64,000 nucleotides of DNA from Forficula auricularia (Eukaryota > Arthropoda > Insecta > Dermaptera > Forficulidae). A program made the position numbers and the translations under genes. The stretch spans positions 11,757,876-11,821,875 of the forward strand of contig JALMQS010000153.1 of the NCBI GenBank assembly GCA_024734495.1, in the 5' to 3' direction. The notes under the pieces are model-generated. The model saw nothing but the letters and a program-made list of their open reading frames with translations. It was not told the DNA's origin and did no database searches. This document shows, piece by piece, positions 22,403-34,482 of the stretch. Each line of letters begins with the position of its first letter. The stretch's first letter is position 1.

Positions 22403-22906
22403 AAATTTTAAGCCATTTGACCAAGCACGACGGAACGATCTTAGGCCAGGGGGTCAAAACTTGGAAAGTGATGTAGGCCAATCGGGGGGACTGGGGGAGA
22501 GGAAATTTTGAAGCAAATTGGTACAATTTAACCCTTTTTTAAGCAGTTTGTAGCTGTGGTTTTATTGAAAACTGAAAGAAAAAGGAGTTCAAATTTTTGT
22601 TTGTACTTATTAATATAATGCTTGCGTTTAGGTTCAATTATTAGGTTAACGTTACGGCGCAAGGTTTTTAGGTTTTGATAACGCAAACAGATAATAGTAT
22701 AACATTAATTTTACAACCAACAATTTGGCAACAAAGTTTTTTTGGGTAAAGTAACGGTAAAATGCCCTTCTTTAGGAGTTCCGCTGACCCCCTTGACCCC
22801 GTAGACAAATTCCCAGGGGGGTCCAGCTGACCCCACGGTTCCGCCATCCCTGCACTTCTCTTAAGTGTATTTTTTAAACAGATTTTTCTGTTAATATAAT
22901 TTTTTA
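22403..22906. other. no gene; possible old transposon end
   Basis: The GC-rich block 22775-22860 (tgaccccgtagac, gggggtccagctgacccc) could be a decayed hAT-type end but has no partner in view. Confidence 0.35.
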
Positions 22907-22945
22907 CTTTACCATACAGGGTATGGTCAAGTATTATAATTTTTA
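22907..22945 (+). repeat. solo end of the long-TIR family
   Basis: tttaccatacagggtatggt at 22909-22928 matches the outer end of 5208-5566, then similarity fades. Confidence 0.6.
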
Positions 22946-25474
22946 TTCTTTTCTTTAATTAAGCTATTATGGAAAGCTATATGCTAGTTTTATAGAGTGT
23001 ATTTAATTTATAAAATATCATTCTCTGACATTAAGCATAAACACTTATTTGGTAAAATCATTATTGTTTGTGATATTTCTCAAATCAAGTGTAAATTTAG
23101 ACGAGTGTAACTTTTTAAGAAGATTATATATTTGCATCAAAAATTATTATTTTCCAAATACATATTCACAATGGCATATCAATCATACGTGTAGTTATAG
23201 TTTAGCTATCATTTGCAATTTTTCAATTATTTTTTATATTTGTGAATTTTATTAGTACCTATATGTTTTAATACTGATACAATTTTTGTAAATAGTGAGA
23301 CAATCTGTTATTTAAAAATGTTTAATTGATATACACACATTTTTATTTCTAGCCATAATTAAACTTGTAACTTTTCCAATTTAACTGCGAAAGAGTTGTT
23401 TGAAGCCAAAAACGGGAGATCAATATATCAGTGAATCCGGGGCTCTCCCCATCATGGAAAAATATCTATTAATGCCAATTCTTCTATCATCAATTTTAGA
23501 GTATATCGCTAACTTTTTCTGTAGACATGCGTTGATAAAGCTATAAAAATATTGCAAAATTTCATCCACAGGTACTATCCGTATAGCCGTATCAATAACA
23601 GCAATTAAACAATTGACAACCATTTCTAAATACCTACTTGCTTCTCTCGACAAGAAAATCTTTTATAAGTCATTTTTTATGTTCAATTAAATTTTTATCA
23701 TTATAAATACCCATTTTAATAATACTGTGATTATAAATTATTCCAAAACCCAAAACATGTTAAAAATAGCTCCCCATTGAAATCTTCCAAGATTCTATTA
23801 ATAATTTTATAAGTTTGTAAATTTTATAAACCTCTACAAGGAAAAATTCTATAATATTCAACTCGTTTTTTCTTCTAAAATTAACTGGGCCATTAAATCA
23901 TCTTCGAGAATCATTAAAAAATAACTTTTCTAAAAATTGTATTTTTATATATTTTTTCATGTTTTTACTTATTATTGAAATGAGCAAGGATTCACTCTAA
24001 AAACCTTGCTATGGCAAAAATAAATAAATGCATTTAACCAGAAACATTTTCTCTAGCCATTTGTTCGGTCTCATTTTCTGTTTGTCGAGAGAATGTTAAT
24101 GGTAGTCCCCTAAATATTGTTGCTGATTGAGGTTGTTGTTTTGGTATGCTTTAACAAGCGGTTTCGGATGTTTCAGATTTTCCCCCTTCTCCACCTAAAA
24201 CAAATGCTCTATTTTGTGTAAACTCATTTGTCACTTTATTTAAATGTGTTTTATAATTAAAAAAATAAAAACATCAATCCAAGTAAACAAATCGAATCCG
24301 AATAAATGGAAACGTTTATCGAAAAACGAGTCGTTTATCTTATGGCTTGATTTGTCAAATTGTTTCCACCGAATTCGTATAAAGTCTTGATTCCCGGGCT
24401 CCATAATTCACCTCCCACTCGTTTTTAAGGCTCTTCTCCTATCTCCTCGATTAATCTCCGTAGAATCGTAGCTTAATGGCGTCTCCTATTGCACATGACC
24501 GATTTAAATTAGTCCCTGTAATCGGGTGCAAACCCGATCGTATTTTCTCTTCTAAGACATTCCCTCGATTTATTTTGTAAAGTGTTCCTTTTGCACAGCC
24601 GAAATAAATAACATTATTTACGTAAGATTTTCTCTCGATCTCCCTCTTTTTTTCCTGAATAATGAATGTTATTTATCACTTAGGGTATTTCAAAATTAAA
24701 TCTTGCAAAATAAAAAAAGAAAGGAGTAAGATAATATATTTACCATACATCCATGATGTTCCGCGATTCTATGGCCATAGCTTAATGGGTGCATTGGTCT
24801 GGTCATTTCAAGTCTAAAGCCTAGTACACACCATTCGACTTTTGTTGAAGTACTTTTTTATATAACATTTAGAAAAAAATGCAAGAAACAAATTTATTTT
24901 GATCAAAAATTTTAGCCTTAATTCGTATAAATAATATAATAACAGCAGAAACGCTGAATTTTAATTATATGTAATAAAAGTAAAATATTGAATCTCTCTG
25001 TAAAAAAGTCATTTAAACATAACTATTCACTAAGAGATTTTTCGCATTATTTTTAATTAATATAAGCAACTTATAATAATTGTATCTACTTTTTCAACGT
25101 AATATGTGACCTTTCTAGTCTCATAACGATGTTTGTCTCTTTGGATGACAGAACATTCTAGCTAGTAGACTAACTAATATAGACTTGAAATTTAGAAGAA
25201 ATATTAATTTTCTTGGTATCAAATATCGTATTAAAATTTAAATTTGATGATTATTTCAAAGTGGGAATATTTGTTGTGATCGAAAATATTATTTTTCCTT
25301 GGGTTGAGAACTATTAAAAGCTGATTTTTAAAAAATGTGATTCGATTTACAATAGACATTGTGAAAAAGGGTAAGTTAATTGTTAATTTTAGTCTATTTT
25401 TTACGTGTAATATTATATCATAGAAACTAGAGCATATATTCAATTCAGCACTACAAAACTATATCCGTATGGTT
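22946..25474. other. no gene recognised
   Basis: 2.5 kb without a supported feature. About 24050-24580 is less AT-rich. Around 24468 and 24780 there are tagcttaatgg blocks resembling a tRNA A-box, without a convincing B-box, so they are not called as tRNAs. Small frames such as 23420-23653 (minus) resemble nothing known. Confidence 0.4.
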
Positions 25475-25565
25475 CTAAAAGAGCTGGCTTGGGACAGAGC
25501 CGACTGGAGACGGCTGGTTGTGTCAAACCAGTCTTAAGACTGTGTACTCAATGATGATGATAATA
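25475..25565 (+). pseudogene. non-LTR retrotransposon 3' end
   Basis: The plus strand reads KELAWDRADWRRLVVSNQS then stop, the characteristic end of many arthropod endonuclease/reverse-transcriptase ORFs (a W-D-R-x-x-W-R motif). It is followed by a short (ATG)n tail, also typical. Only the last ~25 codons remain. Confidence 0.6.
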
Positions 25566-26307
25566 TTTCTATAAAGAATTAAACATATTGGCTATTATTT
25601 TAGGAAACAAAGAAAATCATTTCCCATAGAGATTTTCTATTAGGGTTTACCTTCTCTAGTAGAATCCGTAAACAAAGAGGATATTAATACTCGTAATTAA
25701 AACGTAGTGTATGTTCATAGCTAGGTAATGTGTGAATTTTTGAGTAATGTTTTTGTAACATTTTCGACGTAAAATGATTTCACTGATACATCCTTAAGAT
25801 AACATATATCCATCAAGTCATTGGTACCCTGCTGCAGTTGAATATAGATATGATAATTTGGGGAACATCTTCTCTCTGATGTCTTTGGTTATAAAGGGAT
25901 TTGCAATAAAGGGAGAAACGAGCGTTGCGGTAACCCCTTTAGGTTTTGGTCTTACCTATTTCAATCGGATGGATGCGAGAGGAATTTGATTAAAGTAATT
26001 AGAATTCCCCTTCATCCCAAATATTCATTCATTAGAATACTTTTCTATTATCTCTATCAGTTTAAGGAATGTTCTCCAAGGGACAAAGTTCCATTGCAGA
26101 ATCCATTTTATTGCTATTTTTTTTAGTATCTGTCGAAACCACCCTTTGCATTTTGCAGAGAATAGTTAATAAAAAATATCCTATCTAGGTGGTTTCAATG
26201 GAAACTTCTCAAAGAACTTAATCCATTCTATACTTGTTTAAGGAAATCACAAGAGGGTGTGACGGACATGACAGAAATTTTTAATTACCATATATGTCAG
26301 AAGGGTT
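25566..26307. other. no feature recognised
   Basis: No supported gene or repeat. Confidence 0.45.
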
Positions 26308-26372
26308 GTATCCAGTCCCCCGAAAATCGAACCCATGTGCCAAAATTAGCAATCTAGGCTAATTGGCTATAC
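26308..26372 (-). repeat. tRNA-like sequence (SINE head or tRNA relic)
   Basis: The minus strand has an A-box-like tagccaattagcctaga and a B-box-like gggttcgatttt at tRNA spacing, but no closed acceptor stem. Most likely a tRNA-derived SINE fragment. Confidence 0.4.
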
Positions 26373-26531
26373 TAGAAGTTGAAAATCTCTGACATAGTAT
26401 ATATCGCATTTCACACACAAAAAAAAATTGATAAAAAAATGTAAGTAAACACATAACTACAGGTTCAACAAATAAGCTTATTTTGATGAAACACAAAAAA
26501 AAGCCATTTTCAGTTCATTTATTAAATATGT

Positions 26532-27363
26532 CACGTTTATGGGGGTGGGGGGTTAAGGGCAAGGGGCGGGGGGTGCTGAATGTAACTTATGTACTAGGGA
26601 AATTGGGCTTTATATTGTTACGTTATCTTAGTTTAATCTGCTTCTGCTATTTGTTGATGGGGTGGGTGTGTCCCTCAGTGTCTGATCCAAGTGGCACGTC
26701 CCTAAAATGGAGAATGAAATTTGAGGTGATGAGTGAAGGATGTAGGGAAATGGGCTTCCTGGTACTAATGCTATAAATAATGTATACAGACCAGCGGTTA
26801 TAGAGACAATGAGATGTTTTATTGATTGGTTGTACAATGCACTATGTATCCGTATTGCAGACGAAGTCCTGAGAGGAGCCTCCGGTGTGGGTGTGCTCGT
26901 TGTATACTCCTTGTAAAAGATGATTCAGCGCGTAGGTGTGCGTGTCGCGCCTCCGTGTGTGTAGATGTATATATATACAAGACAGTAACTCTCCTATTCA
27001 CTCCTGGCTCTTGAAGTCAATCACGGCGGGACTTGATAGCCTCTCTCCTTTCAAAACTGCGGAGCTTGAATATAAAAGTATTGGTGTAGATGTCTTCTGT
27101 ACACTTTGCTGGCAGTATATGCTCACTTGCTCGCCTCTCTGGAGACAAATCTGCGGAACTTGAATATAAGTATTTGTGTAGATGTATTCAGAGCAACCTC
27201 GATATCAGTATATGTGCTCACTCTCTCTCCTGACAAATGACTGCGGAACTTGCTCATGTCAATGCTCTTCTCTGTTGTTAATCACCGGTCATTGCTACGC
27301 TTTCCCAGAACTCATAAGTTTCCTTGTTTGATGATCAATTGATTGCCTCAATTAGACTTAATG
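26532..27363 (-). repeat. 3' LTR
   Basis: Direct repeat of 30029-30870. On the minus strand it has a TATA-rich block (about 26966-26980) and AATAAA at 26818-26823. The left edge is very G-rich (26541-26577). Confidence 0.7.
27040..27255 (-). repeat. tandem repeats in LTR upstream region
   Basis: Two to three imperfect units of about 100 bp share tgcggaacttgaatataa, gtgtagatgt and tatatg.ctcact. In transcription sense they lie upstream of the TATA-like block, where U3 enhancers are expected. The same array is at 30545-30750. Confidence 0.65.
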
Positions 27364-28745
27364 ATGAATAAAAATAAGAATTTAATTGATTAATTATGAA
27401 AATAAATTATGGTTCAACTCCAGGACCATTGCACCTCCGACGTTATGGTAAAGAAAAATGATTAATTATATTGAGATATTATAGGGATATTGATAGATAT
27501 TTATTTATTTTTCTTTTGGTACTTATTTATGGGGTATTTATTGGGGACAAAAATGCTCGACTATTTATTTATGTATCGGGGTTGCGGACAGACGGACTCC
27601 AGACTCACCAGAACGCACGGTAACTCGAAAACGCATCGCCGAGACCTCACTCAATTCACCAGGGTATATATATTAATCATCCCAGATTCAGGGTGGGAAC
27701 AATCACACGACTAACATGTTTATTATAGAGTATATTTATAGCGTTAAGTGAAATATTGATTCATTTGCGTCCACTTACCTCGAGACACACTAGATTTTCG
27801 AGCAACAGGTAAAAAGGGTAGAAAATTATTTAATATGGAGGGGCAGAGGGGTATTTATGCTTATGGTTACTATGGGGTTTGTGTTTATGACACATGACAC
27901 AAGGAATTAGGAATATCTTCTTTTATTCGAATAATATTGATATTCGGGTTGTTATGATTCTATGGGATTAGGAATTAATAAGTGAGTGACCTGAGTAGAG
28001 AAGATACAACGAAAATGCAAGCAAGAGCAGGATTTGACAACGATAAAATGAGTTTGCAATTTACAATAGATGGCAAAATATAATCGTTCAATACTACGCA
28101 ATTGACTTGATCACAATAGCATTGACAATTATAGCTTTTAATAATGACTGGTTTGACAAAACAAATAACAAGATAGATGATATCACTGGGGTACTTAAAA
28201 TAGGGGACTAAAATATAGTAATTATGTGTGGGAGGGTGAAGTGTAAATTTAATAGGGGATCTAAATTTTAGTTAATCGGGTAAGAAATAAAATAAAAACT
28301 AATGACAAAATATAAAAATGAGGGCTCGCTTGATTTTATAAAAGTGAATTTAATAGAACGGATTAATGTATTTGTCTATTTACTGCTTTTACTGGGAACG
28401 AATGAATTAGTGATTTTAATCGTTAGCTATTAATAATAGATTACTATTTTGATATTTATATAATAATATCTGAAATAATATAATTAAGAATTTAATGGGG
28501 ACTGGTAAATTTATATTTTATAAGAAGGTGGGGGCTATGAAATTTTATTAGAATTAACGCGGAGATTTTATTGAACAAATTATATATACAACAATGAAAG
28601 TAATAAGAAATGAATATGATAAAAGGGGAGATATAAATGGAAACTTGGCTTGATTATTATTTTTACATTTTTAAGGCGGATATCCGTGGGAAGACAATTT
28701 TCTTAGATTTCAAAGGGATCAACAAAATATTTTCTTTTATTGATT
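27364..28745 (-). other. internal region downstream of gag, non-coding
   Basis: 1.38 kb where pol would be expected. It has many stops in all frames and no recognisable enzyme motif. Confidence 0.55.
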
Positions 28746-29666
28746 TTAGCGTGTGTGATTCCGCGAGGCGTTACGAACGATTTGTTCCAGCGCCATGGTG
28801 CCGGGGTGCACTTTATTCTGAAGCACGTTGCCAATAAATATTATTAATGATTTTAATTTTATTAATTTTAAACTTAAAAATGCTTTGAAATACTCTTTAA
28901 AATATGTGTCTAAACCAAGTAAAATTTTATTTGTGGGGGTGATTTCGATTAGGGGATTTGTATTTATTTTAACTAAGGGCGGTGGGGACTGAATTTCAAT
29001 AATTTCTTGATTATTAATAACTGGTGTATGTGTTTCTATTGGGGGCTGTGAGGATGGAATTTTAATAATTTGTTGACTGATAATTGGTTCATTAATCTCT
29101 ATGACGGGTAGATACGTTACTGACTTTAATTCGGTGGTGGGCTCTATGATGGGACTAATATTAACATTCTTAAAGGGGTCTGAATTGAGTTCTTGTGTGG
29201 TTTCGGTGAATTCGGCTGTGGATACCGTTGTTGCAAAATGAATTTTTAATGGAGGTGTTTGAGTGGTTGGGAGGGCAGTTACATCTTCAAACTTTCCGGG
29301 ATGATCATTAAATTGACTATTGATACCATTCCATTTGCTAATCATATTATCGATTTCGCCACCCAAACTTTCATTCACACTTCTAAACCCGTCCCGCATC
29401 GCAGTCATCATCTGCACCAACATTGCCCTTGTATCATTATTATTGAGAGGGGTGGGTTTAGCACTAGGGGGTGTGGAGGGGGTTGGGGGTGGCTTTTCTT
29501 TACCTGGCACTCTGTCCAATGTGTCTATGCCTTCGGCTGTGGGAAAATGAATCATATTGTGATCCTTATGTTCTGATTGACTGGAGTGAATTGGTCTTGA
29601 GGATGCGTCCCCGGTGCCCGCCATCGGTCCAGCGAGCATAGAAAGTGTCCCCTGTACGTCCGACAT
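28746..29666 (-). CDS. gag-like protein of LTR element
   Basis: An open frame of 306 codons from the Met at 29666. A further upstream ATG at 29756 would add 30 residues with a hydrophobic stretch; the internal start (MSDVQGTLSML) looks more natural for a cytosolic gag. Numbering from the inner start: a Pro-rich linker at about 50-68, a likely helix or coiled coil at about 80-113 (MTAMRDGFRSVNESLGG), then a long Pro/Thr/Ile-rich tail. No CCHC zinc knuckle and no major-homology-type motif are visible, so the gag call rests on position between the LTRs and overall character. It begins about 0.36 kb downstream of the 5' LTR in sense orientation and is uninterrupted, in keeping with a young element. 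Confidence 0.55.
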   Translation of the reverse strand: MSDVQGTLSMLAGPMAGTGDASSRPIHSSQSEHKDHNMIHFPTAEGIDTLDRVPGKEKPPPTPSTPPSAKPTPLNNNDTRAMLVQMMTAMRDGFRSVNESLGGEIDNMISKWNGINSQFNDHPGKFEDVTALPTTQTPPLKIHFATTVSTAEFTETTQELNSDPFKNVNISPIIEPTTELKSVTYLPVIEINEPIISQQIIKIPSSQPPIETHTPVINNQEIIEIQSPPPLVKINTNPLIEITPTNKILLGLDTYFKEYFKAFLSLKLIKLKSLIIFIGNVLQNKVHPGTMALEQIVRNASRNHTR

Positions 29667-30008
29667 CGATAATATTACTCGAAAGAAGAAAAACAAGAGG
29701 CAAAAAGTAAATAAATATTTGAAGTTAAATTTATAATTAGTAGGTGGAAGTGTCAATGGCCTCTGGTGTATTTACTTATTTTTAACATAAGGAAAATTTT
29801 TCTTTGTAAATTTTTTTTTTCAATATAATAATTTTTCTTTTCAAACAAAGGAACCTGTTAATCTCTGGGTAAACGTAGATATTTTCAAATATTTTCAGAA
29901 TTATGTGTACCAGGAAATGATTGTGAGATGAAATGATTTTTTTTTTGAAGATGAATAAGGATTGTCACCTGGATCAGTAGAATACCTGCTTCTTTTGCGG
30001 CCTATTCA

Positions 30009-30028
30009 ATCCCAGCTTACGAACACCA
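30009..30028 (-). promoter_or_regulatory. possible primer binding site
   Basis: Directly beside the 5' LTR edge the minus strand reads TGGTGTTCGTAAGCTGGGAT. The TGG start and the TTCAATCCC-like T-loop complement further on suit a tRNA 3' end, but I could not name the tRNA. Confidence 0.35.
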
Positions 30029-30870
30029 CACGAGGGGGTGGGGGGTTATTAAGGGGCAAGGGGGGGTGAATGTAACTTATGTACTAGGGAAATTGGGCTT
30101 TATTTTGTTACGTTAATCTTAGTTTAATCTGCTTCGCTATTTGTTGATGGGGTGGGTGTGTCCCTCAGTGTCTGATCCAAGTGGCACGTCCCTAAAATGG
30201 AGAATGAAATTTGAGGTGATGCGTGAAGGATGTAGGGAAATGGGCTTCCTGGTACTAATACTATAAATAATGTATACAGACCAGCGGTTATAGAGACAAT
30301 GAGATGTTTTATTGATTGGTTGTACAATGCACTATGTATCCGTATTGCAGGCGAAGTCCTGAGAGGAGCCTCCGGTGTGGGTGTGCTCGTTGTATACTCC
30401 TTGTAACAGATGGATTCAGCGCGTAGGTGTGCGTATGGCACTCCGCTGTGTGTGTAGATATATATATATATGTGTATATATAAGACAGTAGAGCTCTCCT
30501 ATTCACTCCTGGCTCTTGAAGTCAATCACGGCGGGACTTGATAGCCTCTCTCCTTTCAAAACTGCGGAGCTTGAATATAAAAGTATTGGTGTAGATGTCT
30601 TCTGTGCACTTTGCTGGCAGTATATGCTCACTTGCTCGCCTCTCTGGAGACAAATCTGCGGAACTTGAATATAAGTATTTGTGTAGATGTATTCAGAGCA
30701 ACCCTCGATATCAGTATATGTGCTCACTCTCTCTCCTGACAATGACTGCGGAACTTGCTCATGTCAATGCTCTTTCTCTGTTGTTAATCACCGGTCATTG
30801 CTACGCTTTCCCAGAACTCATAAGTTTCCCTTGTTTGATGATCAATTGATTGCCTCAATTAGACTTAATG
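30029..30870 (-). repeat. 5' LTR
   Basis: Partner of 26532-27363. TATA-like run at 30458-30480, AATAAA at 30308-30313, U3 tandem repeats at 30545-30750 (all read on the minus strand). Confidence 0.7.
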
Positions 30871-32615
30871 TTTCTATAGGCAGTGTAGCGTTGTGTTCAA
30901 CCATATTATTATTATTATTATTATTATTTTAGCCGATAGGGTCCGACCACTAGCGGGAATGACCGAAGGTATTTTAACAAGCTCCCACATAACAGGCCCT
31001 GCAGGCACCTTGTTTTCAATATTTATTAAATAAATATTTACGAAACAATCTGTTTAAAATAACATTAGAAAATCTAGACATCGAGTTTTTTCACAAATAT
31101 AGACATAATATAATAAATATATTGTCAAACTACGAATGTGCTATTGTTATTGCTATTTGAAAACTTTCTATTACACACTATTTACTCTATTTACACTATT
31201 TACTCAAATTTGAGGTCAATTTGTTTGACTTTGAAAGCAAAACTAGGGTCTTGTGGTGTTATTGAGTTGAATTATAATTTGTAAGTGGTTTTACTAGAAA
31301 ACTCACTTTTTATTGCATTGGCATGGGTTGTTAAAAAACAACTAAAAATTCATCTTTTTTTTAATTGGGAGTTTTTTGGAGGGGAGGAGATTAAGTTGAA
31401 TTGAAAAAAAATTGAATATATAAAATACAAAATTATTTCTAGTAATCAGGAAAAAGTTGTCAAAATACTTTTGAGGTCGCGGGCCAAATGTGGCCTGATT
31501 TAATCTTTCTATCATATTCGTGTCTCTGGCATATAAAGTTCGTCAAAAATTGTATTAAAAAATGTCATTGTGAAAAATCCGAAAATTACACATTCGTGGT
31601 CTTACATAAGAGTGTTAATATATAAATTAATATTATAATAATAATTCCCCAGCTCGTTTTCATCAGGATTTAATTATTGTTTTCTTCTTCATTGTTTATT
31701 ATCTTAGCTTGTGGTAGGATCTATCGAGATTCCAAATAAGCCCTCCTGCTATTTTTATTCCTTCCATTGAAAATAATTACAAAGGAACAACGATTTCAAG
31801 GAAGAATCGAATTGAAGTTTCGAGTGTTATTTCGACGCTCTCTAATTGGCAACATGCGGCCTCTTGGCAAAGCGCCATGTCTGCAGGGACATCCACCCAT
31901 CCACCCCGGACATTAACATTTAACCCTTTCAACCCTTTTCCTCCACCCCAATGACTAGCGAGAAAACAATTTTTTCCCTTTCAGAAAATGAATTTTTAAT
32001 TTATACGTTGATTTTAAATTCTGACGCAAAACATTTTTCATTCCTGTTATTTAAGTAAGATAATATATTTTTAGCGCTCATTTTGTTTATTAAATTCTAA
32101 TTCTTATCAATATAAAATTAAAAGTAGAGATGTAAAAAGGAGAAAAAACATAATAAAAACATAATTAAAAAATAATGAATTTGCTTGATAAAAAAAATAC
32201 TCATTTTTATACAAAGTGAAATTATAAATTAAAGACTTTTTCTCTCTTCGAACACGTTTCTCATATGGTGTGCGTAGGTATAGAAATTTAGAGTTACAAA
32301 TTTTAATATTTAAGAGTAAATAACGTATTTTGTGTTTTGAACAAAAAAGGAATCATAAATAAAAAAGTAATCCCAAAGCTAGAAACAATCAGCTTGTAGT
32401 CAGAGGTCTGTTTAGACACTATTAACACATTCACAAATGTTCCGAGGGAATTTTGAAATTATCATAAATAAAAGGTAGCTGAACGTTAAACTGCCACTGC
32501 TACAATTGTCTGTTACCTGGACTTAAGCATGAATTACCGACGCTTTTTATTTAACGCAGCTACCCTCTTTGAGCTGAGTATAGCATACTTGCTATAGAAT
32601 ATGTCTGGAAGACAT
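30871..32615. other. no gene; (ATT)n tract
   Basis: (ATT)n lies at 30905-30930. The sequence tgttatgtgggagc (minus strand, about 30995) looks like an LTR start but has no counterpart beside the other LTR. About 31820-31990 is less AT-rich and unassigned. Confidence 0.4.
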
Positions 32616-33162
32616 CTTAAGGTAGTTGTTTCGCGACAAACTAGCAAAAACTTAATGCTAGAGTATATAGAACAGACAATAAGGATTCATAGTTCATAAG
32701 CCCAAAACTTTTTGCTGTTTATGTACCAATTCTAGCCAATCCCGTGCTCGTTTGACAAATTTGGCACCATTGTAAGAGATTGAATATTTTTATATTAAAA
32801 TGACAGATAAAATACATTTTAAATTTCTATAAAAATCGTTTTGTTATTTTTTAACAAATGTAATCAACGCCTACGTTACACCTTATGAAAATTATAATTT
32901 TGAAAAAATCTAGCGCATGCATCTTTTGCTGGCTAAATAAATGCGCTGTTGCCAAATTGTTTTTGGTGTAATTTTTTTTATACATTTTTCATTATTAATT
33001 CCTTATTATCTCACAAAGTGTGTTGTAACTATCAATCAAAATTGGCTTAAAATATGTATTGGTTAAATTGAAAGTTTTTTTGCCGACAATAGCAGAATTT
33101 TTATATATTGAAGGAGGCAATAAAAGAGTGTCTTCTGCTGGAATTATAAATTTTATTTATTT

Positions 33163-33212
33163 ATAACGAGACTATAGTTTCGAGGACTTTGCCCTCTTCA
33201 TCAGTCTATTAC
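33163..33212 (-). ncRNA. hammerhead-like motif, left arm
   Basis: On the minus strand: CUGAUGA (33198-33204), one extra A, stem II GAGG/CCUC, GAAAC (33177-33181), UAUA, GUC (33170-33172). The core is complete apart from the extra base. Confidence 0.55.
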
Positions 33213-33273
33213 AATGGATTCACAGGAATTAATTTATGAAAACAAAACATAAATTAATTCCTGTGAATCCATT

Positions 33274-33324
33274 GTAATAGACTGATGAAGAGGGCAAAAC
33301 CCTCGAAACTATAGTCTCGTTATA
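33274..33324 (+). ncRNA. hammerhead-like motif, right arm
   Basis: CUGAUGA (33282-33288), one extra A, stem II GAGGG/CCCUC (33290-33294, 33300-33304), GAAAC (33305-33309), UAUA, GUC (33314-33316). The stem is 5 bp, where the left arm has 4 bp with different inner bases. Confidence 0.55.
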
Positions 33325-33645
33325 AATAAATAAAATTTATAATTCCAGCAGAATTGTCTCTTTCAATATGTATTGGTTATTGTTTAATGTTGGTTTAGTT
33401 TTTTATAAAAATGGTAAGAAGGGTTTCTTATTTATAATTAAATATGTATGTAAATTTTTCGATATCCCGTATAGTGCAATGTTAAAGAGCCTGAAAAACT
33501 CGATTTTTGAAATTTAATATCTCCGGGACTGTATTGTTCATCAATTTCGTTTTGCTACCAATCGATGCAGAAGTATTTAAATAATAATCTGTCAAAATTT
33601 AAAAAAAATCCTAAGAAAACGTATTTGGCTGAACAACTACCTTAA

Positions 33646-34482
33646 AGACATTTTAAAGACAATAAGAGCTGAATAAGATGACTTCTAGAGCGGACGAGCT
33701 ATCAGGGTGGTGACTAGGCCAAATGATGAGATTGAATGCAAGCGGCCAAAAGAACTAATAACAGTCGATGTTTTAAAATAGACATTTAGTGAAACAGCCG
33801 TCAAGCAAACCCTAACTCTCGAACATTACAGAGCCTTGCGGCTATAACTCATCTTCAACTCCTCTTACTAGAACTATTCGCCTTCAGGTTATATTCTAAC
33901 AGTCATTCATCCAATGGATTTCTTTTTACAAGTTTCTTCTATCTAATATTGATGACTCTTGATTTCACAGTAGCTGAATTGGATTTCTCATCAAATGTAT
34001 TTATTTAACTTAGTCCACAGATTTTTGTGAAATTACATTGGATTTTTCCTTCGCCTGAGAGTGATCAAATTAGTCCTTGATAAAACAAACAAAAAATTCA
34101 AAATTGAGTTTTGTTTTCAAAAGTCAATTCAGTGAATCCTATATAGTATGCAAAATGTGTATTATTTCCATATAAGTAACCGACTAGATATATTTAATAC
34201 AGATGTATTCCTACGTTGTGGGAAATAATATTCTGTTGATGATCTTTTTTTCTTCATTTGAAAATTCTCTTGGTTCATTTTCGAAAGTAAGAAAAATGTC
34301 TAAGCCGACTTTTGGCGTCTCACATTTGATTCAGGTTTCGGCTACAACTTTTTTTATTTTTTAATATAAAAAATATACATATATTCATTATTTTTGATTA
34401 AACTACTGTTTAATGTTTAATTTCTAAAAATTATATCCAAATACCATATTCTCGTCCCAAAAATTATGGATATATATATATG
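33646..34482. other. no feature recognised
   Basis: No supported gene or repeat. Confidence 0.45.

Larger units (their letters stand above)
26532..30870 (-). mobile_element. LTR retroelement without visible pol
   Basis: Two direct repeats of about 832 and 842 bp (26532-27363, 30029-30870) flank 2.67 kb. The internal gag-like frame and the TATA and AATAAA signals inside the repeats all read on the minus strand, so the 5' repeat is at the right. No protease, reverse transcriptase, RNase H or integrase frame was found, so the element would depend on enzymes in trans. The repeats are very similar (mostly small indels), implying recent insertion. Termini do not show a clean TG..CA and no target duplication was identified, so edges may be off by some bases. 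Confidence 0.65.
33065..33375. mobile_element. family B palindrome, best copy
   Basis: Arms of about 130 bp meet near 33240 (cataaattaattcctgtgaa and its complement). The left arm alone carries the shared terminal block (tttgccgacaatagcagaat, about 33078-33097). Each arm has a complete ribozyme-like core on its own strand, then cgttataaataaataaaatt and aattccagcagaa. No reading frame. Confidence 0.85.
32616..33645. mobile_element. 1.03-kb TIR element hosting a family B palindrome
   Basis: The ends cttaaggtagttgtt (32616) and aacaactaccttaaa (33631-33645) are inverted. They are flanked by GACAT at 32611-32615 and 33646-33650, a possible 5-bp target duplication. No transposase frame. The family B element 33065-33375 is nested inside. 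Confidence 0.5.

Noticed and set aside
22430..22860. hAT element bounded by GC-rich ends
   Set aside because: The two candidate ends do not match in sequence and no duplication is visible.
24468..24840. tRNA genes near 24.47 and 24.78 kb
   Set aside because: An A-box-like tagcttaatgg is present but no B-box or foldable cloverleaf.
26483..27163. ORFs inside the LTRs on both strands
   Set aside because: Several overlapping frames in both LTR copies with indel-shifted ends; not consistent coding sequence.
29259..29576. Plus-strand ORFs opposite the gag-like gene
   Set aside because: Antisense shadows of the Pro/Thr-rich gag-like frame.
30980..31000. True 5' LTR start at tgttatgtgggagc
   Set aside because: It looks like an LTR start, but the segment between it and 30870 has no counterpart beside the other LTR.
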